Source of the DNA: Massilia sp. BSC265
GTDB lineage: Bacteria; Pseudomonadota; Gammaproteobacteria; Burkholderiales; Burkholderiaceae_D
Assembly (NCBI RefSeq): GCF_000740675.1
Contig: NZ_JPXI01000010.1
Span: 1-64,000, forward strand
Direction of reading: 5' to 3'
Length of the DNA stretch: 64,000 nt
Below, piece after piece: positions 36,069 to 44,777 of this stretch. How positions within the stretch are numbered: position 1 is the stretch's first letter; every line of letters begins with the position of its first letter. A program made the translations under genes and the position numbers. Below the pieces are notes generated by a model. The model had not been told where the DNA came from and ran no database searches. It saw only the letters and a list, made by a program, of their open reading frames with translations.

Positions 36069-37073
36069 CTAATTTGCTGAATTGGGCGCTGAACAAACAA
36101 ATGCGTCGGAATAAAATCTATTGGCGGGCAAGCCGGCGCTTGCCACGCGGTCCTGGGCGCTACGGATCATGGCGTCCGACCCGCAGGCATACACCGACGC
36201 GTTGGTCAGGTCGGGCTGCAAGCCGAGCAGCACGTCCTGCACGTAGCCCCTCTTTCCGGTCCAGCCATGATCGGCGCGCGAGAGCACTGGCACGTAACGG
36301 TGATCGCCGCTCATCGCCTCGATGTCGATGTACAGGTCGGTCGGCACGCGTCCACCCCACAGCACCGTCACCGACTTCGGGCGCTGCTCCGATGCGAGTC
36401 CGGGTATCGTCTCGAGTATTGCCTTTACAGGTGCAATGCCCGTGCCCGTGGCCAAAAAGACCAGGTCAAGACCCGCCGTCTGGCGCAGGAAGAACGTACC
36501 TAGCGGACCGTTCAGTCGAATCAGGTCGTTGACCTTGGCCTGGCCGAACCAGTAAGCACTCATGGAGCCGCCTTCGACAGCACGGATGTGTAGTTCGAGC
36601 GTCTTGCTACCCGCGTCCGCGCTAGCGAGCGAATAACTGCGACGCAGGCCTTCAGGACCGATAACGTCGATGTACTGGCCCGGCAGGAAATTGAACTCGG
36701 CCGTAGGCGGCATGCGCAGGATGACGCGCAGAACATCCGGCGCCAGTTTTTCGAGGCTGCTGATACGGCATGGGAGGGTTTTCACCACAGGCAGCTCGAT
36801 ACCGCCCAGGTCCTCGGACTCGAGCACCACGTCGGCACTCGCCGAACGCACGCAACTCAGAATCCAGCCTTGGGCCCTTTCCTCTGCGGACAGTCCGATT
36901 TCGGCTTGCAGTGCAGTCGTTTCACCCTCGAGTACCTTGCATTTGCAGGTACTGCAGCGGCCCGATTTGCAGCTGTAGGGCATGAATACGTTGGCTTTTG
37001 CAGCGGCATCCAGGATTGAAGCGCCGGGCTGGACCTCGAAACGGGTTCCGGAACTTAGAATGATTTCCGCCAT
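36069..37073 (-). CDS. CDP-6-deoxy-delta-3,4-glucoseen reductase (E3; RfbI/DdhD)
   Basis: 334 residues in three domains. The first is plant-type [2Fe-2S] ferredoxin (YSCKSGRCSTCKCKVL plus Cys near 74, LSCVRS). Next come an FAD domain (PGQYIDV, RRSYSLAS) and an NAD domain (FLATGTGIAPVKAIL, YACGSDAMI). It passes electrons from NADH to the E1 dehydrase for 3-deoxygenation. Adjacent rfbF-rfbG-rfbH-type genes support this over other oxidoreductases of the same fold. It starts 3 bases after wzz. Confidence 0.93.
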   Translation of the reverse strand: MAEIILSSGTRFEVQPGASILDAAAKANVFMPYSCKSGRCSTCKCKVLEGETTALQAEIGLSAEERAQGWILSCVRSASADVVLESEDLGGIELPVVKTLPCRISSLEKLAPDVLRVILRMPPTAEFNFLPGQYIDVIGPEGLRRSYSLASADAGSKTLELHIRAVEGGSMSAYWFGQAKVNDLIRLNGPLGTFFLRQTAGLDLVFLATGTGIAPVKAILETIPGLASEQRPKSVTVLWGGRVPTDLYIDIEAMSGDHRYVPVLSRADHGWTGKRGYVQDVLLGLQPDLTNASVYACGSDAMIRSAQDRVASAGLPANRFYSDAFVCSAPNSAN

Positions 37074-37076
37074 GGT

Positions 37077-38279
37077 TCACTTCCTTGCTAATAAGGACTT
37101 GAACTCGTGCCACTGGGCGCGCCCTTCCTCGGATTTCAGGAAGTTCCGCCGGGCCCGGGACATGAAGGCGGACAGGACAGCAAGCAACAAACCGGCGATT
37201 GTGGCCAGCGCGACAATAAGCACGCGGCGCGGCTTGGCTTTGCGCTCCGGTTCCGCCGCCGGGTCGAGCACTTGAATGATAGAAGGGTCCTTGGCCTCAT
37301 CCAACCGTGCTACTTCATACTGCTTGGCTAAAAGTTCGTAGAGCATCTGGTAGTACTTCACATCGCGCAGCAGTTTGGCGTTCTGGAAGCCGCTCTGCCC
37401 CCCGGCGGAGGGCGACTGGTTATCACCACCTTCAGCGCCGCGGCCGTTTTCCAGCTTTGCCAGCTCGCCACGCAAGCTGGCCAGTTCCTCCGATACCTGC
37501 TTGTATTGAGGATTATCGCGGGTCACGAAAGCCGCCATGGAATTCAGCTGGATTTCCTTAACTGATGCCTGCGCACGCAAACGCGCGACGGTCTCGAGCA
37601 TCGCACGGCTTTCCGTGTCCACGCTGATGACTCCGCGGCGATCCAGGGCGCCCTTCAACTCGCCTTCGACTGAGGCCAGGTTGTCTTTCGCCTTCTCAAG
37701 CTGCTGCTCGTAAAACATCCTGCGCTGACTAGCTTCAGTGACTGCAAGCACTTTGTTCAATTGGGTGAGTTCATTGACATAGGCATTCGCCAGCGGAGCG
37801 ACCAACTGCTTGTTTTTGTCCTCGACCTGGATACTGATCAGGCCGTCCTTACCGGCACTGATCGTTGTGTTTTTCTCCAGCCGGATACGGGCCGCATCAA
37901 GTGAATCGGTGTCGTAGACTTTTTTCAGGTTGAATTTGGCAATCAGCCGGTCAGCGACAGTCCGGCTCTTCAGCATGCCAACGTACAGGTCGTTAGAGTT
38001 CTTTATTCCCATACCGGCTGCAAAACCTGCAGCACCGCCGAGCTGTGACAGCAAGGCAGTCGTACTCGACTGGCTTTGTTGCGGCGGCAAAAGCTTGGTT
38101 GTCGCTTCATAGACATTGGGCAATGCCATGCTGCCCCCAGCGGAGATGACAGCCGCTGTAAAAGGCACTACCAAGAGCCGCTTTTTGTACTCTGCCAAAA
38201 AGATCAGCATCTCGAACAGACCGATGTTGCCATCGACCTTGCTCGACTGCTCGTGTGCAGTCATCTGCAATTGATTCAT
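37077..38279 (-). CDS. wzz: Polysaccharide chain-length determinant (Wzz family)
   Basis: 400 residues. An N-terminal Wzz domain (FEMLIFLAEYKKRLLVVPFTAAVISAGGSMALPNVYEATTKLLPP) contains the first membrane helix, a long coiled-coil periplasmic region follows (about 160-300), then a proline-rich motif (ILDPAAEPERKAKPRR) and a second helix. There is no C-terminal tyrosine-kinase domain and no separate Wzc/Wzb gene in the window. It controls polymer length with Wzy. It lies 39 bases after the export gene. Confidence 0.92.
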   Translation of the reverse strand: MNQLQMTAHEQSSKVDGNIGLFEMLIFLAEYKKRLLVVPFTAAVISAGGSMALPNVYEATTKLLPPQQSQSSTTALLSQLGGAAGFAAGMGIKNSNDLYVGMLKSRTVADRLIAKFNLKKVYDTDSLDAARIRLEKNTTISAGKDGLISIQVEDKNKQLVAPLANAYVNELTQLNKVLAVTEASQRRMFYEQQLEKAKDNLASVEGELKGALDRRGVISVDTESRAMLETVARLRAQASVKEIQLNSMAAFVTRDNPQYKQVSEELASLRGELAKLENGRGAEGGDNQSPSAGGQSGFQNAKLLRDVKYYQMLYELLAKQYEVARLDEAKDPSIIQVLDPAAEPERKAKPRRVLIVALATIAGLLLAVLSAFMSRARRNFLKSEEGRAQWHEFKSLLARK

Positions 38280-38318
38280 ACTGTCAGGCCACTTCCCGCT
38301 TCGAAAACATTGTGATGA

Positions 38319-40709
38319 TCATTCTTTCAACGTCTTGATCGCCGCAGCGCCGAGACCGAAGTTGGCGAAAATCTGCGCCCACTCACGCGTGCCTTTCAAG
38401 AACTTTGTCCACTTGGTCTCTCGGTCAAACTTTTCAGGAACGACCACGCTGTCACCTGGCATAACCTCCATCCCGCCGATACTGCCGAACAGCCAGCTCC
38501 CCGTATCGCGCGAGACCACGCTGCCATCAGCACGAATAACGAACGCCTGGTCAACGTCTGCGTCTAAAGTCACGCCAGCTACGTTCAAGTAGTCCTTGAC
38601 GCGAGTGTTTGGCCTCCAGAGTGACGAAGATTCGACATTGACCGCTCCGAACACATGGACAAAGGCTGGCATTGCAGGGACGACGAGACGATCGCCGTTC
38701 TCCAGCTTTAATTGCGGCAGCCGAGCGAACGAACGTTCCTTCGGGTCCAGGTTGAATGCAATCCGCCCGGTCGGCTTCAACTGACGGAACCGCGCGATCT
38801 TTTGCCGGGCTAGCTCGGCTTGCGCTTGCTGCTGAGCTGCAAGCACCTGTGGGTTGACCGAAGCCAGAGCCTGCTGATTAGCGACACTCAAGCTCTGTTC
38901 TCTATTGAGCTGAGCCTCCAGACGGCGCGCAGCTTTTTCAAGGTTAATTTCCTGTTCCTTACGGACCGTTTCGCGATGGAATGCGGTCCCGAACAAATAT
39001 GCATTAGCAGTCGGGCCACCCGCCTTTGCCAGCAGGCTTTGCAGCGTTTCACCGGCGCTCATCTGGTACACACCGGGAACCTTGACTTCGCCTTCAACGC
39101 GAACCAGCACACGTCGTTTGTCCATCGGAACCGCGACATCCTGTTGCGAGAAGATTGTCACGGTGTCGCCTGGTTGGAGCTCCACGTTGTCGGCACTGCC
39201 GGGGTTGGCAAACACGTTACCCAGGTTGAATGGAACCAGGGTGACCGAGATATCCCTGCGGTTGATGCGTTCGACGACCGCGTAATCCCAGTTCACTTCG
39301 TCCAGCAGATCGCCAACGCGCGCGGCGATCGTGTCAGCGTGCTCGTTCGTCACCTGCTCGTCGTGTCCAATGGCGATGACTTGGTTCTGGCGTTTCACCG
39401 AAGCGCGGGTGATCAAGTAATCACGGCTTGGGATCAGGTCGCTCACGCGCATGCCTGGTTTGAACGGGGCACGGACCGGCTGGTCCACATTACCGCGCAA
39501 GATGACCGCGTTCGAGAACTCCGGCGTGATAGAAGTAATGTTCAGCACGTCGCCGTCTTTCAACGGACGCTTCAGGCTGGCAGTGTCGAGCGCAAATTGC
39601 TCGACGCTGCGCGGGCGGTTCTTGTTTGGATCGATGCGTTCAAGGAAAGCGCGGCGCGGATCGGCCACCACCGGCATGCCGCCGGCAAAGTCGAGCATCG
39701 ATTCGATCGTGTCACTGCCGGTCTTGAGTTCGTACACCGCTGGGCTGTTCACCTTGCCCACCAGCGCCACATAGCCAGCGGCCGCCGGGATATAGATAGA
39801 GTCACCGTCCTGCAGCTTGACGTCGGCCGACTTGTCGCCTTTGGCGATAAAGGCATACAGGTCGAGCTCAGTGACCACGCGACCGGCGCGCTTTACCTGG
39901 ACGCGGCGCATACTGCCGTTTGCGTTTGGACCGCCACTGGCGAACAGCGCGGTCACCAGCGTCGACAGGCTGGACACGGTATAGGTACCAGGACGGCTCG
40001 CTTGGCCAACCACGTATACAGTAATCGCGCGCAGCTGACCGAAGTTCACGCTGATAGTCACGCCCTTGTATAGCTTGGCGACCGCGTTGCGGATGATATC
40101 GTCAGCATCACCTGCCTTCGCGCCAGCCAGCACCACCGAACCGATCGTTGGGATCGTGATCGTACCGTTGCGGTCAATAGTGGCGCGGAAATCGATGTCG
40201 ATCGTACCCCAACCACGGATCAGGAGCTCATCACCCGGGCCGAGCACATACTCCGACGGTACCGGGGAGTTCAGGATTGGAGCAAAGGTCGACGGGGCAT
40301 TCGCGAAGAAGTTGGCGCCGAAGATCGGGAGATCCTGGCCAACACTGTCGAAGATGAATTTTTGAAATTCGGTCTGAAACTCGGCCTGCTCCACAAATGC
40401 GGCGCCCGTCGCAACCGGTGCCTGTCCGGCACGGACCTGGGCGTTGCGTGCAGGTAGCGCTCCAGCGAAGCCTGAGGTCTGACGCGACTGTGCTGCTGCA
40501 GCCGAAGCATCGGCTGCAGACGCCGTTGCAGGGGTGGCATTAGTGATCGACACCCGGCGCGGCGCGGTCGGCGTCGCGGCCGATGCCGCCGTGTTATTCA
40601 GCTCCTGCCCAAACATCTCGTCGGCACGTGCCGGCGATTCTTGAGCAGACGCAATAGTCGACACAGCGCCGATAGCCAGCGTCACTGCGCGAAGCAAAAA
40701 CTTGGACAT
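38319..40709 (-). CDS. wza: SLBB-domain polysaccharide export protein (Wza-like)
   Basis: 796 residues, twice the length of E. coli Wza. The signal peptide MSKFLLRAVTLAIGAVSTIASAQ has no lipobox Cys. The Poly_export domain starts at YVLGPGDELLIRGWGTIDIDFRATIDRNGTI (about 155-245), then several SLBB domains (GQASRPGTYTVSSLSTLVTAL, GKVNSPAVYELKTG, GEVKVPGVYQMSAGETLQSLLAKAGG, GAVNVES) and a Gln-rich coiled region about 590-640. It should form the outer-membrane secretin-like channel. First gene of the minus-strand polysaccharide operon. Confidence 0.92.
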   Translation of the reverse strand: MSKFLLRAVTLAIGAVSTIASAQESPARADEMFGQELNNTAASAATPTAPRRVSITNATPATASAADASAAAAQSRQTSGFAGALPARNAQVRAGQAPVATGAAFVEQAEFQTEFQKFIFDSVGQDLPIFGANFFANAPSTFAPILNSPVPSEYVLGPGDELLIRGWGTIDIDFRATIDRNGTITIPTIGSVVLAGAKAGDADDIIRNAVAKLYKGVTISVNFGQLRAITVYVVGQASRPGTYTVSSLSTLVTALFASGGPNANGSMRRVQVKRAGRVVTELDLYAFIAKGDKSADVKLQDGDSIYIPAAAGYVALVGKVNSPAVYELKTGSDTIESMLDFAGGMPVVADPRRAFLERIDPNKNRPRSVEQFALDTASLKRPLKDGDVLNITSITPEFSNAVILRGNVDQPVRAPFKPGMRVSDLIPSRDYLITRASVKRQNQVIAIGHDEQVTNEHADTIAARVGDLLDEVNWDYAVVERINRRDISVTLVPFNLGNVFANPGSADNVELQPGDTVTIFSQQDVAVPMDKRRVLVRVEGEVKVPGVYQMSAGETLQSLLAKAGGPTANAYLFGTAFHRETVRKEQEINLEKAARRLEAQLNREQSLSVANQQALASVNPQVLAAQQQAQAELARQKIARFRQLKPTGRIAFNLDPKERSFARLPQLKLENGDRLVVPAMPAFVHVFGAVNVESSSLWRPNTRVKDYLNVAGVTLDADVDQAFVIRADGSVVSRDTGSWLFGSIGGMEVMPGDSVVVPEKFDRETKWTKFLKGTREWAQIFANFGLGAAAIKTLKE

Positions 40710-40753
40710 GTGATACTCGGGAAAGAGAGATGGTAGCAGTCGGATAACCTAGG

Positions 40754-40782
40754 ATTATATCCCGTCCCGACGGCACCGTGAA
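40754..40782 (-). promoter_or_regulatory. Candidate sigma-70 promoter of the polysaccharide operon
   Basis: On the minus strand, TTCACG (40782-40777) and a perfect TATAAT (40759-40754) are separated by 17 bases. Transcription would start near 40747, giving a leader of about 38 bases before the wza start. The rest of the 312-base upstream gap (40710-41021) is AT-rich with several TTGAT/ATCAA half-sites but no clear operator. Confidence 0.6.
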
Positions 40783-40992
40783 CAGCAAGAAATTACCAAC
40801 GCAAATAAAATCTCCGCAGTACAACACTTGTTTGCCCATGACAGACAGATTTGGAGCTGTACGATATTGATCAAGCAAGAGTGGTACAGAGATTGATTCA
40901 ACTCAATTAACTTCTTTGTTACATTGCGTGAAAATCTTACAAATCAGGATTCATCCATAATATATGGTTATATACTGATCGTTACGGAATTG

Positions 40993-41012
40993 AAGCCCCA
41001 TCCATGGGGGCT
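40993..41012 (-). terminator. Hairpin after rmlC copy 2, weak terminator candidate
   Basis: On the minus strand AGCCCCCAT-GG-ATGGGGCT forms a stem just past the rmlC copy 2 stop. It is followed by TCAATT rather than a true T run, so termination efficiency is doubtful. Confidence 0.4.
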
Positions 41013-41021
41013 GTTGCGGAT

Positions 41022-41567
41022 TCAGGGAAAGTACTCGGCGTCTTCGAAACGCACGCCCTGCTCGTCCTTGGCGGAGAGCCGCGGACTGCCGAGAAGGGGC
41101 CGTGCGATGCCCAAGGCTCGATCATTCCAGACGACGCAGCGCTCTTGTCCGGGGGCGTAGTATTCGGTCAGCTTGTAGACGACATCGGCTGATTCCGACA
41201 GCACAAGAAAACCATGGGCAAACCCCTCCGGCACCAACAGCTGCGCCTTGTTGTCTGCACTCGGGAATTCACCCACCCATTGCTCGAACCTGGGCGACGA
41301 CCGCCGCGGGTCCATGGCCACGTCGAACACCCTACCCGCCACGACCCACACCAGCTTCCCCTGCGTCTGCCGCACCTGGTAGTGAAGTCCACGCAAGACG
41401 TTGCGGACCGAAGTCGAATGGTTGTCCTGCACGAAGCTGACCTTGCGGCCAACGGCCTCCTCGAAACGGGCTTGGTGAAAGCTCTCGTACACCATGCCGC
41501 GTTCATCGGCGAACACGCGCGGCGTAATCCGCAGGACGTCGGGAATGGACAAGCGCACGATTTCCAT
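41022..41567 (-). CDS. dTDP-4-dehydrorhamnose 3,5-epimerase-like protein (RmlC copy 2, diverged)
   Basis: 181 residues with intact [15 protein letters not shown] and [20 protein letters not shown], but altered elsewhere: [11 protein letters not shown] for DVAVDLRRSSP, and a changed C-terminal segment [18 protein letters not shown]. It lies directly downstream of a broken rmlA remnant. It may be active, or decaying after duplication or replacement; full rmlBDAC exists at 14623-18016. Confidence 0.8.
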   Translation of the reverse strand: MEIVRLSIPDVLRITPRVFADERGMVYESFHQARFEEAVGRKVSFVQDNHSTSVRNVLRGLHYQVRQTQGKLVWVVAGRVFDVAMDPRRSSPRFEQWVGEFPSADNKAQLLVPEGFAHGFLVLSESADVVYKLTEYYAPGQERCVVWNDRALGIARPLLGSPRLSAKDEQGVRFEDAEYFP

Positions 41568-42027
41568 TCAAACACCTGCTCGTTAACGATCCGCATCAGG
41601 TACTGTCCGTAACCATTGTTCTGCATCGGCGCCGCCAGTTCCGCGAGCTGCGCGGCGCTAATCCAACCCATGCGGTAAGCAATCTCCTCCGGAGAGGCCA
41701 CTTTCAGGCCCTAACAGCGCTCAATGGTAGCGATGAAGTAGCTGCCGTCGAACAGCGACTCGTGGGTGCCGGTATCGAGCCAGGCATAGCCGCGGCGCAG
41801 GATCTCAACCTGCAATCGGCCGAGTGCCATGTAAGTGCGGTTCATGTTCGTGATCTCGAGTTCGCCGCGCGACGAGGGCTTGAGCGAACGGGCGATCTCG
41901 GTCGCTTTGCCATCGTAGAAATACAGGCCCGTGACTTCATAGTTCGAGCGCGGTACGCGCGGCTTCTCTTCCACGTTGACGACGCGGCCTTCGGCATCGA
42001 ACTCCACCACGCTATAGCGCTCCGGCT
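41568..42027 (-). pseudogene. Truncated rmlA remnant
   Basis: Homology to RmlA begins abruptly at [10 protein letters not shown] (about 42025), matching residue 160 or so of the intact protein, and runs through [38 protein letters not shown] and YFIATIERC. The codon that should be Gln before GLKVASPEE is TAG (41713-41711). The same frame continues with [36 protein letters not shown], then runs past the expected stop into rmlC copy 2. The N-terminal half is missing and is replaced by the end of WecA-like copy 2. Confidence 0.9.
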
Positions 42028-42065
42028 AACCCGAATTATGGCGCGTTTGCGCCTGCGACGGGGAG

Positions 42066-43217
42066 TCAGAGCCCGCGCTGGATCAAAGAAGAGTCGGGCT
42101 CGCCGATCACATCGCCAGATAGCGGATCGGACCGCTTGGTCCGGCGCCGGCGCGCATACCATGCCGACACCACGAAGGCATACACCGACAGGTACAGCAG
42201 GAAGCTGGCCAGCACGCCCTGCAACAGCGCTTCCGGCACGCCCGCGAAGCGTACCGCCATCATGGCCGGCACCAACGCCACCACCCAGCAGACCGGCGAC
42301 ACGCAGGCATTGCGCAGTGGCGCAGGCAGCGCGTGCAGGAAGCGCGCCACGATCGCGGTCTTGACCAGGCTGTGCAGGTGCCAGCTGTCCGGGTGCCCCG
42401 GATGGCGGCGGCACCACAGGCGGCGCACGATGGTGAACACGGTCTCGAACACCGGGTAGCCGCAAGCCAGCAGCGGCGCCCAGGGCGACACCAGCGGGTT
42501 GCGGTAGATGAGCATCACCGACAGCCAGGCGAGCAGGAAGCCGAGCAGGTAGGCGCCGCCGTCGCCGAGGAACAGCTTACCAAAGGGGAAATTCACAACG
42601 AAGAAGCCGGCGGTCACGGCGCATACCAGGAAGCACAGCTGGGCCAGGTGAGCATCGCCGGCGTCCTGGGCGATGATGCCAAGCGCAGCCATGCCGATCA
42701 GCACGGTGCCGCTCGCCAGTCCGTTGAAGCCGTCGATGATGTTGACTGCATTGGCCACACCGCCCACTGCGAAAGCGGTGAACAGGACCGAGGCTGGCAG
42801 CCAGGTCAGCATCATGTCGAGTGGAGCAATGCCGATGTGCAGCAGGGTGACGCCGGTCAGGCCCCAGCAGCACACGCCGCTGGCAATGGTGGCGAACAGG
42901 CGCGCGCGCACCGAAACGTTACGGGTCAGGTCTTCGGCCAGGCCGAATACGAAGGCCGGCATGGACGCTACAAGCACCGGCAGCAGCAGCTCCTGCTGTG
43001 CCTCGGGCAGCATGCCGAGCGCCAGCCACAGGCCAAGCATGATGGCGGCGCCACCGATACGGGGCGTCGGGGTGAGGTGGAATTTCTGCACACCGTGCGT
43101 CACGTCGAGCGAATAGCGCCCGTGCCAGCGCTTCGTCAGGACGAGCAGCAGGGAACAGGCAAGCGACACCGCAAAACCAAGCTCGAGGCCGGTAAATGGG
43201 AAATTAATCAGACTCAT
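42066..43217 (-). CDS. WecA/MraY-family undecaprenyl-phosphate sugar-phosphate transferase, copy 2
   Basis: 383 residues with the same motif set as copy 1: GVQKFHLTPTPRIGG, EDLTRNVSVRARL, NAVNIIDGFNGLASG, FLGDGGAYLLGF and SWHLHSL. Many membrane helices. It is the priming-enzyme candidate just upstream of the wza-led operon. Copy 1 sits on the other side of the polysaccharide locus. Both may act, or one may have come with a replaced gene cluster. The 244 bases upstream (43218-43461) carry no gene. Confidence 0.9.
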   Translation of the reverse strand: MSLINFPFTGLELGFAVSLACSLLLVLTKRWHGRYSLDVTHGVQKFHLTPTPRIGGAAIMLGLWLALGMLPEAQQELLLPVLVASMPAFVFGLAEDLTRNVSVRARLFATIASGVCCWGLTGVTLLHIGIAPLDMMLTWLPASVLFTAFAVGGVANAVNIIDGFNGLASGTVLIGMAALGIIAQDAGDAHLAQLCFLVCAVTAGFFVVNFPFGKLFLGDGGAYLLGFLLAWLSVMLIYRNPLVSPWAPLLACGYPVFETVFTIVRRLWCRRHPGHPDSWHLHSLVKTAIVARFLHALPAPLRNACVSPVCWVVALVPAMMAVRFAGVPEALLQGVLASFLLYLSVYAFVVSAWYARRRRTKRSDPLSGDVIGEPDSSLIQRGL

Positions 43218-43461
43218 AAAACCACTTTGTCAACTCGTCAATTCTATCGCATTTCCATTTCGCTAATGGATGAACGTGTTACAGAGTGTGACCCAGCTGG
43301 CATCTGCAAACCATTGATCGGCCAGCAGAATTCACGATTCTAGGAAGCTTGATATCTCACAATCAACCGGTTAGAAACTTCTACTAATATTCCCGACAAT
43401 TTATGACATCATTACTTGCGGCAATTATTCTTCTGAATGACTTTTGCAATCGGGAGTCCCG

Positions 43462-44673
43462 ATGGTCCTCACCCGGTACCGCGCCGCATTCGCCCTTCCC
43501 CAACTGCCTTCGATCCTTCTTCTGCTTTTCCTATTCGCCGTGCCGGCCATGCCGGCGAACGGCCAGTCCAGTGAACTGGCCGAGCTACGCGCCCGCCAGC
43601 TCGAGGCCGAAGCCCGCCAGGCCTTGGCCGAAGCCGAGCGCGCCGAGCTGCTGGCGTGCCTGCCGCCGGCCCAGTCCAAGCCCCTCGCCGGCAGTATCGA
43701 GACCCGCCAGTTCGGCGCCGCCGGCCTGGTACGCGCCTTCGACCTGGCGCGCGAACTCGCAACGAGCCTGTGCGCCCGCCTGCCCGCCGGGCGCACCGCC
43801 GCCCTCTACGATCCGGCCACGAGCCAGGGCATGCTTGCGGCGCGCACCGTGGACAGCGCCCTCGCCCGCCTCTCCAGCGACATGGCCGAGCGCAACAAGG
43901 TCTTGCAGCGCTACCTCGACACCCAGCGCCCGCCCGGCGCCAATGCGGCGGCGCTGCCGCTGGCGGTCCTCACCGTGGTCCCGGCCACGGTGCGCGCCGG
44001 CGCCGACATTGCCGCCCTGCTGCGCAGCGACGTGAGCGCTTCCGGGATCGGCTACGGCGAAGGCGCGCGCAGCCTATTCGCCAGTGCCCTGGCACAGGCC
44101 TGCCCCGAGCGCATCAGCGGACTCGGCGCCGGCTACCTGGGTGAACTCGACTGGGTGCGCTACGAAAAACTGCTGGGGCGGCTGCAGGCCCTCGCCGTCC
44201 ACCGCGCCGCCTACGCCCAGCGCATCGCCGAACTGCAGGCGCTGCTCGATGCCGCCAAGGGCGAGCAGAAGAAGGACATGGCGGCGGTGGCCCAGGCGGC
44301 GCTGGCGCAGCTGAAGGTGGTGGACGCGTTCGTGGACTCGCTCAAGGCCGGCGAAGCCAGCGACAGGAGCCCGCTGTTCAATGCCGCGCGCTACCTCGGC
44401 TACAGCGAGCGCACGGCGGGCAGCCTGGTGCTCGATGCCGACCTGCGGCTGGAAGGCATGAGCATCGTGAAGCAAAACCTGTTCAGCGGCCAGCACCTGC
44501 GCCTGTCGGGCGTGGCCTTCCTCTGGTACCGGCTGCACGAGCCGGACGGGCGGCTGCTGGCGGCGGAGGTGCTGCGGCGGATCAGCAGGCCGGTGGAGGT
44601 GGACTTGCGTGGCGAGGGTGCGCCGGATTCGTTCTGGTCCGTAGGGTGGGCGGCTTCGCCGCCCACGCGGTGA
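43462..44673 (+). CDS. Hypothetical periplasmic coiled-coil protein
   Basis: 403 residues from ATG 43462 (CGGGAG upstream). N-terminal hydrophobic leader ending about AMPANGQ, then an Ala/Glu/Arg-rich coiled coil (about 35-65) and an alpha-helical body with a second coiled coil (about 255-295). No family was recognised. Two Cys pairs may form disulfides. The last ten residues, VGWAASPPTR, are encoded by REP-like element 4, which also provides the stop codon, so the native C-terminus has probably been replaced. It is convergent with the FAA-family hydrolase. Confidence 0.75.
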   Translation: MVLTRYRAAFALPQLPSILLLLFLFAVPAMPANGQSSELAELRARQLEAEARQALAEAERAELLACLPPAQSKPLAGSIETRQFGAAGLVRAFDLARELATSLCARLPAGRTAALYDPATSQGMLAARTVDSALARLSSDMAERNKVLQRYLDTQRPPGANAAALPLAVLTVVPATVRAGADIAALLRSDVSASGIGYGEGARSLFASALAQACPERISGLGAGYLGELDWVRYEKLLGRLQALAVHRAAYAQRIAELQALLDAAKGEQKKDMAAVAQAALAQLKVVDAFVDSLKAGEASDRSPLFNAARYLGYSERTAGSLVLDADLRLEGMSIVKQNLFSGQHLRLSGVAFLWYRLHEPDGRLLAAEVLRRISRPVEVDLRGEGAPDSFWSVGWAASPPTR

Positions 44674-44777
44674 TCGCTATCGGCTCCGCTTTCGCACCGG
44701 ATGATCTTGCTGCCAGCTATCACCGCGTGGGCGTTTGTAATTCCGGGCATTGCCCGAAATTACCCCGCCCACCCTAC
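44641..44777. repeat. REP-like element 4, inside both flanking stop codons
   Basis: Left hairpin GTAGGGTGGGCGGCTTCGCCGCCCACGCGGTGAT (shown in part), centre GGCTCCGCTTTCGCACCGGATGATCTTGC, right side ATCACCGCGTGGGCG with an expanded hairpin (TAATTCCGGGCATTGCCCGAAATTA), ending CCACCCTAC. The TGA at 44671-44673 ends the plus-strand gene and the CTA at 44774-44776 is the TAG of the minus-strand gene. Confidence 0.92.

Noticed and set aside
41168-41701. 177-codon frame starting [13 protein letters not shown]
   Set aside because: It is the C-terminal remnant of rmlA running into the rmlC copy 2 region in another frame, not an independent gene.
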